Shown here: one piece after another, positions 24,268 through 35,821 of the stretch | How positions within the stretch are numbered: the first letter of the stretch is position 1 | How the letters are laid out: each line of letters opens with the position of its first letter | Source of the DNA: Selaginella moellendorffii | Lineage: Eukaryota > Streptophyta > Lycopodiopsida > Selaginellales > Selaginellaceae | Direction: 5' to 3' | Assembly (NCBI RefSeq): GCF_000143415.4 | Contig: NW_003314296.1 | Span: forward strand, 248,001-312,000 | DNA: 64,000 bases | Translations under genes and position numbers: made by a program | Notes under the pieces: generated by a model | Seen by the model: only the letters and a program-made list of their open reading frames with translations | The model's database searches: none | Told to the model about the DNA's origin: nothing

Positions 24268-25952
24268 GCGAGGAATTGCGTTCTTCTTCCAGCCACTGTC
24301 AATGTGGATGCAGAGAAGGGGGAGGAGCTCACCAGTTGGACTTTCGGGATGGAAGGCGAGGATCTGAGGCTGTACAACACAGATGGTGGGAGAAAAGAAT
24401 GCATGGGGATCCTCATCCAAGTGACAGACACTCCATGCAGTTCCATGCAAGAATATGGACTAGCACTTGTGGTAGAGACAGCGTCCGCCTTCAAGATCCA
24501 CCTTGCACATCCTAGCGGCTTCCCGGAGGGGGGCAGTGGCTATGAGGAATTCCTAGAGGGAGCTAGGGAGAGGTTGTCCAGGAGGCCCACAATTTCAAAG
24601 ACGCTGCGGGTCTATGAAGATCACATGGAATCCACGGACCTCACCTACGGCGATGTTCAAAAACTATATTCCAACATTGAGCCGTTGAGAGTGACTCCAG
24701 TTCGCAAAGCGAAGGGGAAGGGGGTTGATCTGGAAACTACCCTGAAGCAGAAAAGGGTGGTCAAGCTCAAGCCGACGTCGGACTCTCCTGCTCCAAAAAA
24801 GAAGCTACTCGGTGATGCCATTGCCTCGGGTGCAAACACTACACCCACCAAAAAGAAGAGCCGCAAAGAGCAGAAAGAGCAAGAAGAGGCAGCAAAAATC
24901 GTCGCAGATAATAGTACTTGTTATTATTCCAACAAAGTATATACAATTGACGTGAGCCACATCGACATCCAAAGTAAATACAACCACAGGCTAGTATCTG
25001 ATGAGTGGGTGGAGAAACTGAAGCAGAAGATGCTGGCAAGTCCAGTAACACCCGACATCGCAGACGTGATCCCCTACTACCGAACAATGAAGGGCGAGAC
25101 GAGGTTTCCAGACTTGATCAATAGGAAGGTGTTGGACGGTCAGAACATCCGGTTCTATGCCGTCTCCGGGCAGCATTCTAGCTTGGCGATGCAAGAGATA
25201 GTTGTGGATATTATGGTGGGCGAGGAGGTGAAGAAAGTCTTCAAGACAAGAGTTGTCCGCCTGATAAAAGGCAACTCGCCCCTCCAATCTATCATATACA
25301 TCTCCCACGCGCAGAATGTCAAGCAAGAAACGTGCTACAAATCAGGTCTGCACGAGACATTGGCACGAACACGGAAGCTCTGGGTTCAACTAAAGAAGCC
25401 ACAAAAACCAGGACAAGGACGTGCACTAGCAACTAGCGCCTGGCAGGTAAGCCTCGTTGCATGTGGCATAGCATGTGGCCTCACGCCATTTCCATTGCAG
25501 GAATTCTCGAGTCTTCTCTCGAAAACACTGGGGGTCAATGACACACTCAGCATCCATAACATTCTACTTGCGACAAAAGTTGTTTTTGACAAATGGGTAG
25601 ATGTGCTGAGGAGGTACCATGACGGGGAGTTGCTAAACTCAATGGGTGTGGAGGACGGCCGGTCCAGGAGGTGGCTGCAGAAATCAACCAAATGGCAGAT
25701 GGAACGGTATATCAGAAGCCATTTGATCGGACAGACACCAGTCATCATTTATGGCATGTATATTGTCTAGCCAAGCACTATCCGCATCTCCATAATTTGC
25801 TCAACCGGATGGGTTTTTCGACCACTGAACATGAGCGTGGACGTATTAGAGAAGAGATGGCATTACTATTGGGTTTAAATCCTGATAGTGTGGAGAGTGA
25901 TGAAATTCCAAGATTATTGTATAGGCGTTGGAGGCAAAAAATAACAGTCTGA
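24268..25952 (+). CDS. ParB-like-domain protein carried by the TIR element
   Basis: The open frame runs from an acceptor (CTGAACAG|GCG at 24,268) with earlier exon(s) unplaced; the first ATG within the exon is at 24,349. A 54-nt phase-0 intron at 25,447-25,500 (GTAAGC...TTGCAG) contains one copy of the palindrome. After the intron the frame ends at 25,770. A second frame, 25,671-25,952, gives a better C-terminus (HHLWHVYCLAKHYPHL...), so a frameshift or a missed splice is likely near 25,70x. Features: a Lys-rich nuclear-localisation-like region (about codons 150-215 of the open frame), then VYTIDVSHIDIQSKYN..., RFYAVSGQHSSLAMQEI and FKTRVVRLIKGNSPLQSI. This order resembles a ParB/sulfiredoxin-type N-domain (the 'DGxHR' box followed by a strand and a helix). 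The assignment is by pattern only; function is unknown. Confidence 0.5.
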
Positions 25953-26370
25953 GATGGCATGTATTTATTTAAAAATGTAACTTATTATGGCATGGGGTTC
26001 CATGCCATTGTATTAATATTAAAAGACAATTCTTTGAGAGGATTTGCATTATACTAGAAGTGTTACAGCATGTTATTGGAAGTCTACGAAGTTGTTTTAT
26101 TAATAAGGGGAAAGTAAAGATTGAATGGGGACTTGGGTTCCACCTAGACTCGGAGCAACTGAGCCAATATTAAAAGGATGGAAAGAAATTGGACGACGAT
26201 GACAAGGAGAAGAGAGAGGTGAAGTAGTGGCAGGGGGAGGAGAAGTGATTGAGTAGACATTTCCTTGTTTAAAATAAAATGGCATGTGCCTCAATGCAGT
26301 TGAATTTTGTTATATTTATATACTATATAAAGGTTTGGAAACCTTATTTTACAAGTGGGATAATGACAAT

Positions 26371-26395
26371 TCCCACTTTAACGAAATAGAGCTTT
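26371..26395 (-). repeat. Right terminal inverted repeat
   Basis: Perfect inverted copy of the left repeat; begins TCCCACTTTAACG and ends ATAGAGCTTT on the plus strand. Confidence 0.8.
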
Positions 26396-29014
26396 TCTTT
26401 AGTTTTCTTGGCACTAGAAGATTAGTTCACTATTGAACCAATCTTCCTAGCATTAAGGGAGTTACTCCTTTTCTTTTTTCTTTTATTCCCTTGGTGTTGG
26501 AAAATTGATTTGGCAATGAACTAATCTCCCCAGCACCAAAGAAATTGCTTCTAATTTTCTTCAAAACTTTTTTTTAGGTTTTTGGTCTTTTTATGCAGAC
26601 TTATAAATCATGCCATAATAGAAGAAGTGTACCGGTCAACCTCAATGGATCCGTTCTCTAGGAAAATGACTAGATAGTTGTGCTAAATTCACTAGGAATA
26701 TCTCACAAGTTTAAAGAGTTGCTTCAAAGGAAGACTATGGTGGGAGTAGTGGTGTCTAAATCTAAGCAATGGTTAATCCTAATCCTAGTGTCAGCATGTA
26801 AGAGCCAGATGGTTCTAGAGAGTGCGGAAATGCAAAACCTATCTATAGTGCAAGAGAAGCTGCTGCTAGTGGTGGAAATAAGGCACCTAGTGCCATAGGT
26901 GGTAAGGCAGAACTTGGTGGCAGAAATGAGGCACCTAGTGCTATAGGTGGTGAGGCAGATCTTGGTGGTGGAAATGGCGGATATGTTGCTACTCCTAAAG
27001 GTCACAGAAATGAGGTGGTAACTATGCTAGAGGCTGACATGATCTTGAATGAGCAAGTACACAAAACTATTGTCCAGGCTCAAAAACAAACTATCAAGAG
27101 GGTGTTAGGTGAAATGGCTTAGAAAGGATCCTAACATCTTCAAATTCCACTTTGACGTTTTAAGCAAAGTCATTAGGTGCACTTAGCCTACAACCTCAAC
27201 ATGGCTATTTATACCTCTTTCACAAAGGTTGGATTTGGGCACACTGCTAGATCATTTATTATATCTTCATCATTCCCCAGAACAAATCACATAGACATGG
27301 TTACTCACAAGATCAAGCAAACTTGGGATCAGATATGGTAGAGGAAATCTCAAGAGTTTGATACTTTGATTGTGTGCCACAAGGAGACACAAGCCTTTAT
27401 AGGCAAGATGTTCTTCATTATTGATGGAAACCACCAATGGCTAGTGTTTTAGAGGTGTATTTAAGAGAAGTTCTAGGACAATAACAAGCAACATATTTGT
27501 GTTCCAATGACATTTGTGGAGCTAAAGGATTGAAACCAAGCTATGAGGTTCAACCTTGCATATCACAAGATCAATATATAAAAATCCCTTGCTAGTAACC
27601 TTTATTCTCACCAACTATGTTACAGGCTTAATCAGTTTACTTTCCAAGCACATACCTTGGTCCATAATATCGAGCACCTTTGATTATGTTAGCATGCTTT
27701 CTCTTGAGGAAATCTAAATGCTGTATAGTCGCGAGGTTATGGAACAAGTTCAAGCAAAGCTTGTAGCACGTAAAGGCCAAGAGTTGCTTATTTGGTATCA
27801 AGTGCCTATGGATATTTTGGTTATAGTCTTGGCAAAGGTATTTTTTTCTTGCATTAACTTGTGTTTTCTACTCACAATTTTTTTTTAGCCAATTGTCAAG
27901 GCGGAGCAAAACTTATACTTGAAGATTACTCAAGTGATAGATGAGTTGTAAAAGAACCTTGAACTACAACAAATTGAGCAATGCATTTTGAAATCGAAGA
28001 AGTTAAAGGTGAAAAACTACTTGCAATTGCGAACATCCAATGCGATAAAGATTGGCTGAATTGCATTGCAAATATATTCTCTCATGGTAATAATTTAGTC
28101 CCTTTTATCTTTTTCATTCCACTTTGAAATCCTTGTCCTTGCAGGAAATGGTAAAGCACCTGAAGAATTGATTTATAACATCACAAAAAGCAAGCTCTCC
28201 TTCAACGAACAAACCTCTTGCTTGGAGCTCCTCAACACTTAGCATCATAATAATGATAAGAGGCTAGAGAGCAAACTTCAGAATGTGAAGGAGAAGCTCT
28301 ATATCACTCAAAGTATTGCAACTGTTATGGAGGTACTTCAAGTATGGGATACGAAGTTCCTTACTAGTGCCCGCACTGGTATAGCACTTCTAGAATACGT
28401 CCAAACTTCCCTTTAAGAGCTTGGGGATGGATGGCTTCTTGATGGCAGCTCAAGCTTCATGGATTTCAAGAATCAATTGGGCCAACCATTTTTCTTGTGC
28501 TGCATGATATATAGGTATATTGCAAGAAATTGACTTGCTTATTTAATCATGGCTCTTTTATAGGTATTTAAATCATTGCCCATGTGCTCCAATATATATA
28601 GCAAGTGTTTTTTTAAAGCTCTTAACTAGTGGGAAGAAACTTGGCACGTATGAGCTAGAGTTTCATTGTCCCACTGCGTGAAAGTGAGAACTTTGTCAAT
28701 GGTACTTGGAGTTGTGGAGGCAAATGCCATCATCACCTTTTGAGCTCGATCTCTACCTTGAGTGTTATCCAGGTTTGATGAGTAAAACTTCCTAGCAGTA
28801 ACTCATATTTCTACTTTATTGTAGAGGCACTTTGGAGGGAGTGGAGATGCCTTAGGACAGGGATGAGATTCATATTGAGCAAACCGAAGAGGAACAAGTG
28901 GAAAACCCAACTGAAAACTCTCTTTCCCTATCTCATCCTACTATAGTTACTCATTCCCTAAATTCTATTGTTGTTGCTCATCTAGCCCTGATTGCTCAAA
29001 ATGTACGAAGGCAG

Positions 29015-30695
29015 TGTGAGACACAAAATCCCTAGGCCCCAAAGTGGAGCCAAAAGGGTGCCACGTGGTAGTGGCCGAAGCGAAAGCCAAACGAGTGTAA
29101 CACATTTGGACTAAAAGCTCCGACTTGAAAAGGTCGAGAGTGGGAGTGGAACTCCCAACGAAGTGCTCGAGGAACAAGCACGAGGCAAGCCATGAGTGAG
29201 TCTCTAGAAAAGGGGACACAAGAGGACCAAAACATGACATGTGGAGGAGTCCGAGATGGAGTCCGAAATAGACCCAAGATTGAGTCCGAGATGGACCTGA
29301 GATGGAGTCTGAGATGGACCCAAGATGGACCCAAGATGGAGTCCAAGATGGACCCGAGATGGACCTGAGATTGAGTCTGAGATGGACCCGAGATGGAGTC
29401 CAAGATGGACCCGAGATGGACTTGAGATGGAGTCTAAGATGGACCTGAGATGGACCCAAGATTGAGTCCGAGACGGACCCGAGATGGAGTCCGAGATGGA
29501 CCCAAGATGGACCCAAGATGGAGTCCGAGATGGACCCGAGATTGAGTCCGAGATGGACCCGAGATGGAGTCCGAGATGGACCCGAGATGGAGTCCGAGAT
29601 GGACCCGAGATGGACCTGAGATAGACCAAGGCCAAGACCGAGACCGAGCCCAAGCCCAAGTCCGAGTCCGAGTCCAAGTTCGAGTTTGAGTTCGATTCTG
29701 AGAGGGTGAAAGCCCAAAGCGTTCATCTCCCAGACCCTAGGGGGTTTGGTGAGCTCCAAAAGTATAGTAAGGAGGAGGACTGCAATGGAGCCAGTTTGGC
29801 CAGGAAAGGCCAGTTTAGCCCAGGAAGGCTGTACCCAAGTGTTGGGTGATGAGCTGACCACTAGGAAGTCCAAGACTAGAGTGAATATGGACTGACAAGC
29901 GGGGTATCTTGGTGAAGTATTCAAGAGCCAACTTTAGTTCCCTTGAGAGATCGACTGGCCAATGCTCCCAGTCCAAGTGTGGGTGGCACTATTTACTTGG
30001 ATACCTGGCATGGCTCAACGGAACCTCGCTCTAAGCCCACTGTTAGAGCACCCAAAGGCAGAAAGCAGGGAGAGTACCCATGAGGCCTGTGTAGGGCCAT
30101 GGTGTTCCGAAATGTTGTCCCAAAGTCCCAGACTGTGGAAAGGAAGAGGAGTAGCCCTTTGGTATGGTGACTAAGGACACAGTCACATAGTGAGGAAGTC
30201 CCAGAGGACAGTGCAACTTAGTGGTCGGGCCTGTGGGCCTTGATCTAGTGGCAGTGTTGGCGAACACGGCCATGGATAAAAAGGGACTTGATGAGGACTG
30301 GAAAAGGGGTATTGGGGAAGGCTAATCCTCATGTCTGTGGGCATCCAAGGATGCTAAGGAGTGGATCTGGGATGATCACTCATGAATGGATGACTCAGTC
30401 CTTGAAAGATGGGATTGTGATGCAGGTGGTGTTAAACCACCGGTGTGACCAAGGTGAAGGGGCATGGCCTTAGCATAATAGGCTAATATGTCAATGGTAA
30501 CTTGGGGTGTTAATCATGGGATCGGACACGTAGAGCACTTGGACCACAATAGTTGAGTGGCATGGATGCCATTCTTGGGGCTAGCAAGCCCCTAAGTGCA
30601 AAACAAGACTTACGGAGGTTGTGAGTGAGACTCCTCCAAGTGGTCAGATGTGTGGTTAAATGACTAAAGTAAACTAGAAAATTTAGTTGCTTACA
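29015..30695 (+). mobile_element. Solo LTR, family A, TSD GGCAG
   Basis: 1,681 bp, beginning TGTGAGACACAAAATCCC and ending GCTTACA, flanked by perfect 5-bp duplications GGCAG (29,010-29,014 and 30,696-30,700). It contains a GAGATGGACCCGAGATGG satellite (about 29,240-29,690). The absence of internal sequence with a TSD on both sides marks it as a solo LTR left by intra-element recombination. It is inserted in the decayed ParB/methyltransferase-like gene. Confidence 0.9.
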
Positions 30696-30824
30696 GGCAG
30701 CTCTATAGTGAAGATGTCCAAGAGAGTAAGAATTTGATTTCCAATGACCTTGCTTATTGTAATATGGTTGTAGATGTCGGAAAAACTAGCTAGCACTCTA
30801 TATATCAAAGTATAAATGCATTTT

Positions 30825-31259
30825 TGTAAGCAACCAAAGAGAATGACTTGAGAAATGATCTATAAAGATTCAAATATAAAGAGAGAGGGCCCATGAATAA
30901 GAGTGCACGTCCTTTTCCAATTGGTTAAGGGTTTTTGGATACTTTAGGTTAAGTGTCCTTGGGTTTAAATAGTACTAGGTTGGGTGACTTCCTAAGAAGT
31001 CCAAACTCATGAGCTTACATTTGATATTAGAAGCAATTTGGGGTCCGACTCTATTAGTTGGCTAGGGGAATTGCACCACATATTGATTGACATTTGGCAG
31101 GTCCAGTTTGTTCCAGCTGGGCTTAACCCAAGGGGTAGGGTGTCAAGAGAGTGGGGCTTCCATTCACGAGGGTGTGAACTTGCAGGGAAGCATGGTGGAT
31201 TGTAAGCAACCAAAGAGAATGACTTGAGAGATGATCTATAGAGGTTCAAATATAGAGGA
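30825..31259 (+). mobile_element. TRIM retrotransposon, family B
   Basis: 5' LTR 30,825-31,019 (TGTAAGCAACC...GAGCTTACA, 195 bp), a decayed primer-binding site at 31,020 (TTTGATATTAGAAGC, from TGGTATCAGAGC), about 180 bp of non-coding interior, a purine-rich tract before 31,201, and the first ~59 bp of a 3' LTR that is then truncated. No protein is encoded. Relatives occur at 47.5, 55.7, 58.3 and 58.7 kb. Confidence 0.85.
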
Positions 31260-32950
31260 TAACCTTCAAGAGTTGTCTTCATTAGCTTCACACAAACAAG
31301 TATGAAAAAAAATATGTATTAACTTTAATATTTCCCGGTTTTGAAACACTATTCAATTTCGCCCTCTTTCTCCAATGGGAAATGTTGGCAATTGGGAAAT
31401 AGTTATTAAAGACTACTTCGTTCTTTATTTTGGGGAGGTCTTCTTGTAACAATGGTGTAGAATGACAACTCTAGATTGGTTGAGTTTGCATCGAGCTGCC
31501 TACTCTCAAACATCCCAGTCGAAACATAAGGAGCAAGTAGCCGGATCTAAAAGGTTTGCATTTCCTTATTTTTCATATGTTAAATTAATTGCTTCTTTTC
31601 ATTGTAGGTTTTAGCATGGACCTACCATACTCTCTACTGCTAGTCTTGCCATCATAGTATTACACAAGTTGATAAGCATGCAAGTTTGGCATTATATGAT
31701 AGTTCAATAGACATCATCCCAAATGTCATTAATGAGGACCATCATATAGAATTCCTTGGCTATTGACACCATTCACCAAAGGCCATGCAAATCTTTCTAA
31801 AGTTGTTTTGTCCTCTTAAGGGGATTGTGCTTGATGCTATAGTAGGTTTTGGTTCGATGGTGCTAGTGGCTAAAGAAATTAGTTGTGTAGTTTTTGCATT
31901 GAAGAAGGAAAGTGCATTTGAAGATGTTCTTGGGACATTTCATAACATGTGATAATAAAATATAAATTTCTCATTTATAGTAATTCCATCATGGTTGTTT
32001 ATATTAGGTGGATCGATGACATGGGCTATAATTTACTATGTTATGCAAAAGTAATGGCATAAGCTCATATACAACAAGAGCCCACAGTTAGAGAGCATAA
32101 TACTATATGAACTCCTCTTTTTGTAGATGTGGATGCTAAGGAAGACTAAATTTAGTTTTTGTTCTAGTCAAATTTTTTAGTGGTATTATAGAGTTTCTTC
32201 TTTGACTCATGATATTTGTTTACTTATTGGACTGAAAATATGTCTAAAGTTTTGAATAGAATTGTTGGTTCATCTTGAACCAATCATTTGAATATCAATT
32301 TTTGTATTTAGTGGAGAATATTGACTTTTATTAACTTTTATTAACTTGAGCTCAGCTCAAAAGCTATCCAGCCTTGACGAAAGTCACCACTTGTAATCAC
32401 TATAATGCCTCCAAATGGTTTAGAATTAAATTTAAGATGCTTTAAACATTTATTAACTATAGAGAAAGCATGTGTGTGCACCATACTAATTTCATCCTAT
32501 ATGAGAACATTTGATTATTTAATGTTTTTTCTAGCAATAGTATTAATTGTTAACATAGAGACAGAAGTTTCATTTAAATGAATAGGAAGTTTAAAGTTGT
32601 AAAAATTATATTATCATCAACACAAATAACCGCCGAGTAGATGTTAGAAAGTATGACATAGGTATGCCGTTTGACTATATTTTAGCAAAATGCTTGCAAT
32701 TACTTTTATTTTTTTTAATTATAATGTTGTAATAATGGTATTAAGTAGAAAATTTTTCCCAATACCACCAGATCTATCAATAAAGAAACACTAATACTGG
32801 TTAATATCAATGGCATTCATAATGAGCTAAAAAATATAGCATTAGTCATCACTGAATTGATTTATATTTGCATTGATTTGGTTTTATGATAGATTAGAGA
32901 TTTGTATATTGAGCATGTGTTCGATAATGGGAGCAAGAGTTGGGGGTGGT
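31260..32950. other. Relic coding sequence then AT-rich spacer
   Basis: To about 32,150 this is the last part of the decayed methyltransferase-like gene. From there to the hAT element (32,951) the sequence is AT-rich with no feature I can support. Confidence 0.35.
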
Positions 32951-34681
32951 CATAGTTATAAACACAAACATGGAACACAAACACAAGCCTTAGATTTCAA
33001 GAACATGAGCCTTAGATTTCAGGAACCCGACCACAGAACATGATCATGACTCATGATGGCTCACAAATATTCTAGTGAATATTTTAAGAATATTTCTATT
33101 TTTTATTTTAGGAATATGCTAATTTTTATTATACTCAAATAGCCTACAAATCATCATTATCTTCAACCTCACAATCTTCAACATCATAACCATCTTCCTC
33201 TAGTACAAAGTACTAGACACAATTCCTCATCTAGAAGACGAGCTCTTGACTCAAGCTCATCTTCCAGATGAGGAATTATCTCTAGTACTTTGTAGCTCAC
33301 AAACTTGTTGTAGTCATGGTCATTTTTGCAAGTTAACAACCTACTATTGCAAGCCACAAAAACTAGATCTGTTGTTCTGTCCATAGTAAGTCTGTTCCTC
33401 TTCTTTGAAAACACATGCTTGAAAGTGCTGAACAATCTCTCCACCAAGGATGACAAGCATGCCTGACTTAGAACTTGAATGGCCAACTTTTGAAGAGCTG
33501 GAATTTCATAACCATAGTCCTCCCACCAACATACCACTCCCTTCTTAGTGCGATCAGCTTTAGCATCAATCGAGTTGAAAATGCCTCCTATCCTCCTATA
33601 AATTAAAAGCTCATCCCATATCACGTCCCTTTCACTGGATGTAAACATGGCCAATGGATAAGCATTCCAATCCTTCATGACTTCTCTATTAGCATGTTTT
33701 TCATGCTTTTGAAACTCGGGGTCTAGCATATATGCCACCGAGTGCATGAGCGAGTGATACTCATGCCACCAGTTAGACATAATCTGATAAAGTTCCATGT
33801 ACCTGCTATAATCTGACTGTCCTTCCTCTAAATTTGCATCCAATCTATTCATACACTTATATATTTTTTCAATTGCAGGTATATCACTGTCCACAAGACG
33901 AAGTAGCAACATAACATCCTTGGACACCTCTAACATGTCCTTAACTTGTTCCCAAAAATGGTCATCAAAAATGGTTTCATAACTATCTCTGCCTACTCTT
34001 GTCTTCAACTCAAGCTTTGCTTTGTATGCAAGGCATATGAACATCTATTGTACAGCTTCCCGAAGGTCCACCATCTTCTCTATCATAATAAAGTTGTAGC
34101 CAAACCTCATATCACAATAGCATAGCATTTGCTTGTGAGTAAACTTTGCTAGGAGTGCCACCATATGAGAGTGGTTTTTGACAAAGCTCACCAAAACCTT
34201 TCCTCACTCCAGAAGCATTACCATCCATGGAAGTTTATTGAAGTCTTTTAACACATTGTTTAAAAAATGGGCAAAACATGTTGCCCATTGAATCTTTGGG
34301 TACCTTTATTTCAGAATTGCTACTGTTGCTTTGTTCGCATTTTCCCCATTTGTTACTACCATGAAAACATTCTTTGCACCCACAATGCTAATGCCTTCTT
34401 CCCAACAACACAAAGTATTCTCAATTATTTTTCCTATTAAGGAAATATCAATAGCCTTCAAAAAAGCTACCTGTCCTTGATTATATGCCACAAGCCTTAT
34501 GATATGCCGATTCCTCCTATCTGTCCACCCATCTATGCATATGGTTACACCCCTCTGTTCCCACTACTTCTTCATGGATGCCATCTCAGCATCAATGAAT
34601 CCCTTCTCTTTCAACAAAAGCTTCTCCTGAAGATCATCATATTTTGGTGGTGCATAAAGCACACTATGTCTAGGAACTTCC

Positions 34682-35783
34682 TGTAAGCGACTAAATTTTC
34701 CATTCTACTTTAGTCACTTAACCACACCTCTGACCACTTGGAGGAGTTTCATTCACAACCTCCATAAGTCCAATCCAGGACTTGGGACTTGCTAACCCCA
34801 AGAATGGCATCCATGCCACTCAACATTTGCACTTGGTCCAAGTGCTCCACGTGTCCAATCCCATGACCGACACTCAAAGGTACCACCGACATAACAGCCC
34901 GTTACGCTAAAGCCATGCCCAATCACCTTTGCCACACTGGTGGTCCAATACCACTTGCATCACCGTCTTGGCTCTCCAAGACTAGGCAAACCATCCGTGA
35001 GTGGTCATCTCAGATCCACTCCTTAGCATCCTTAGGATGCCCACCGACAAGGGGAATAGCCTTCCCCAATATCCCTCTGTCAGTCCCCACTAAGCCCTTT
35101 TCTGCCCCTGGCCGTGTTTGCCAACACTGCCACTGGATCGAGACTCATAGGCCCGACCACTAAGTCCCACGGTCCTCTGGGACTTCCTCACCACACGACT
35201 GTGTCCTTGGTCACTGCCCCAGAGGACTGCTCCTCTTCCTTTCCACAGTCTGGGCCTTTGGGACAACATTTCGGAATACCGTGGCCTTACGCGAGCCACC
35301 TGGGTACTCTCCTCGCCTTCTGCCCTTGGGTGCTCTAGCCATGGGCTTAGAGCGGGTTCTGTTGAGCCACACCAGGTATCCAAGTAGGTAGTGCCACCCA
35401 CACTTGGACTGGGAGCATCGGCCAGTCGATCTCCCGGGGGAACTAAAGCCAGCTCTTGAACACTTCACCAAGCTACCCCATGTTTCGGTCCGTGTTCACT
35501 CTAGTCTTGGACTTCCCAGTGGGCAGCTCATCACCCAACACTGGGTCCGGCCTTCCTGGGCCAAACTGGCCTTTCCTGGCCAAACTGGCTCCACTGCAGT
35601 CCTCCCCCTACTATACTTTTGGAGCTCACCAAACCCCCCAGGGTCTGGGAGACGAACGCTTTGGGCTTTCACCCTCTCAGGCTCCGGACTCGGACTCGGA
35701 CTCGGACTCGGACTCGGATTCGGACTCGGACTCGGGCTCGGGCTCAGTCTCGGCCTCGGCCTCGGTCTTGGTCTCGGTCCCGA

Positions 35784-35821
<38 letters not shown>

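Larger units (their letters stand above)
20247..26009. repeat. Dispersed ~22-bp near-palindrome, about 11 copies
   Basis: The core GGCATGAGGCCTCATGCC (exact at 21,924-21,941), usually flanked by AT...AT. Related copies lie near 20,247, 21,853, 22,021, 22,554, 22,630, 24,054, 24,131, 24,191, 25,468 and 25,987, each able to form a hairpin. All fall inside the TIR element. One sits within the 54-nt intron of the ParB-like gene. Confidence 0.75.
19981..26395. mobile_element. 6.4 kb TIR transposon with transposase and ParB-like gene
   Basis: Bounded by 25-bp perfect terminal inverted repeats (19,981-20,005 and 26,371-26,395). Inside are two divergent coding regions: a DDE-like transposase relic on the minus strand (20,195-21,769) and a ParB-like-domain gene on the plus strand (24,268-25,952). 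Between and around them a ~22-bp near-palindrome recurs about a dozen times and was not noticed outside the TIRs. The central part (22.0-24.2 kb) is GC-richer and contains tandem repeats and probably 5' exons. I could not identify a target-site duplication (flanks CCCTT and TCTTT). The superfamily is not assigned. Confidence 0.65.
26690..32150 (+). pseudogene. Decayed multi-exon gene, ParB-like then methyltransferase-like
   Basis: Discontinuous coding-like segments on the plus strand with believable short introns (for example GTATTT...TTTTAG at 27,838-27,888 and GTAATA...TTGCAG at 28,086-28,144) and many stops. In order: a Gly/Ala linker with two near-identical copies (about 26,870-26,960), ETQAFIGKMFFIIDGNHQWL (about 27,385-27,445; a ParB-type DGxH box), VPMTFVELKD and MRFNLAYHKIN, long helical segments, then after a solo LTR and a TRIM, RMTTLDWLSLHRAAYSQ (about 31,460), and CPLKGIVLDAIVGFGS followed by LVAKEISCVVFAL (about 31,810-31,905). 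The last piece resembles motif I of N4/N6 DNA methyltransferases (VLDxFxGxGS...A). I found no clear DPPY motif. The ParB-like part parallels the intact gene at 24.3-26.0 kb. Confidence 0.45.

Noticed and set aside
28965-29924. 319-codon minus-strand frame (also 52,339-53,209 and similar)
   Set aside because: Same satellite in other family A LTRs, reading antisense through the LTR start.
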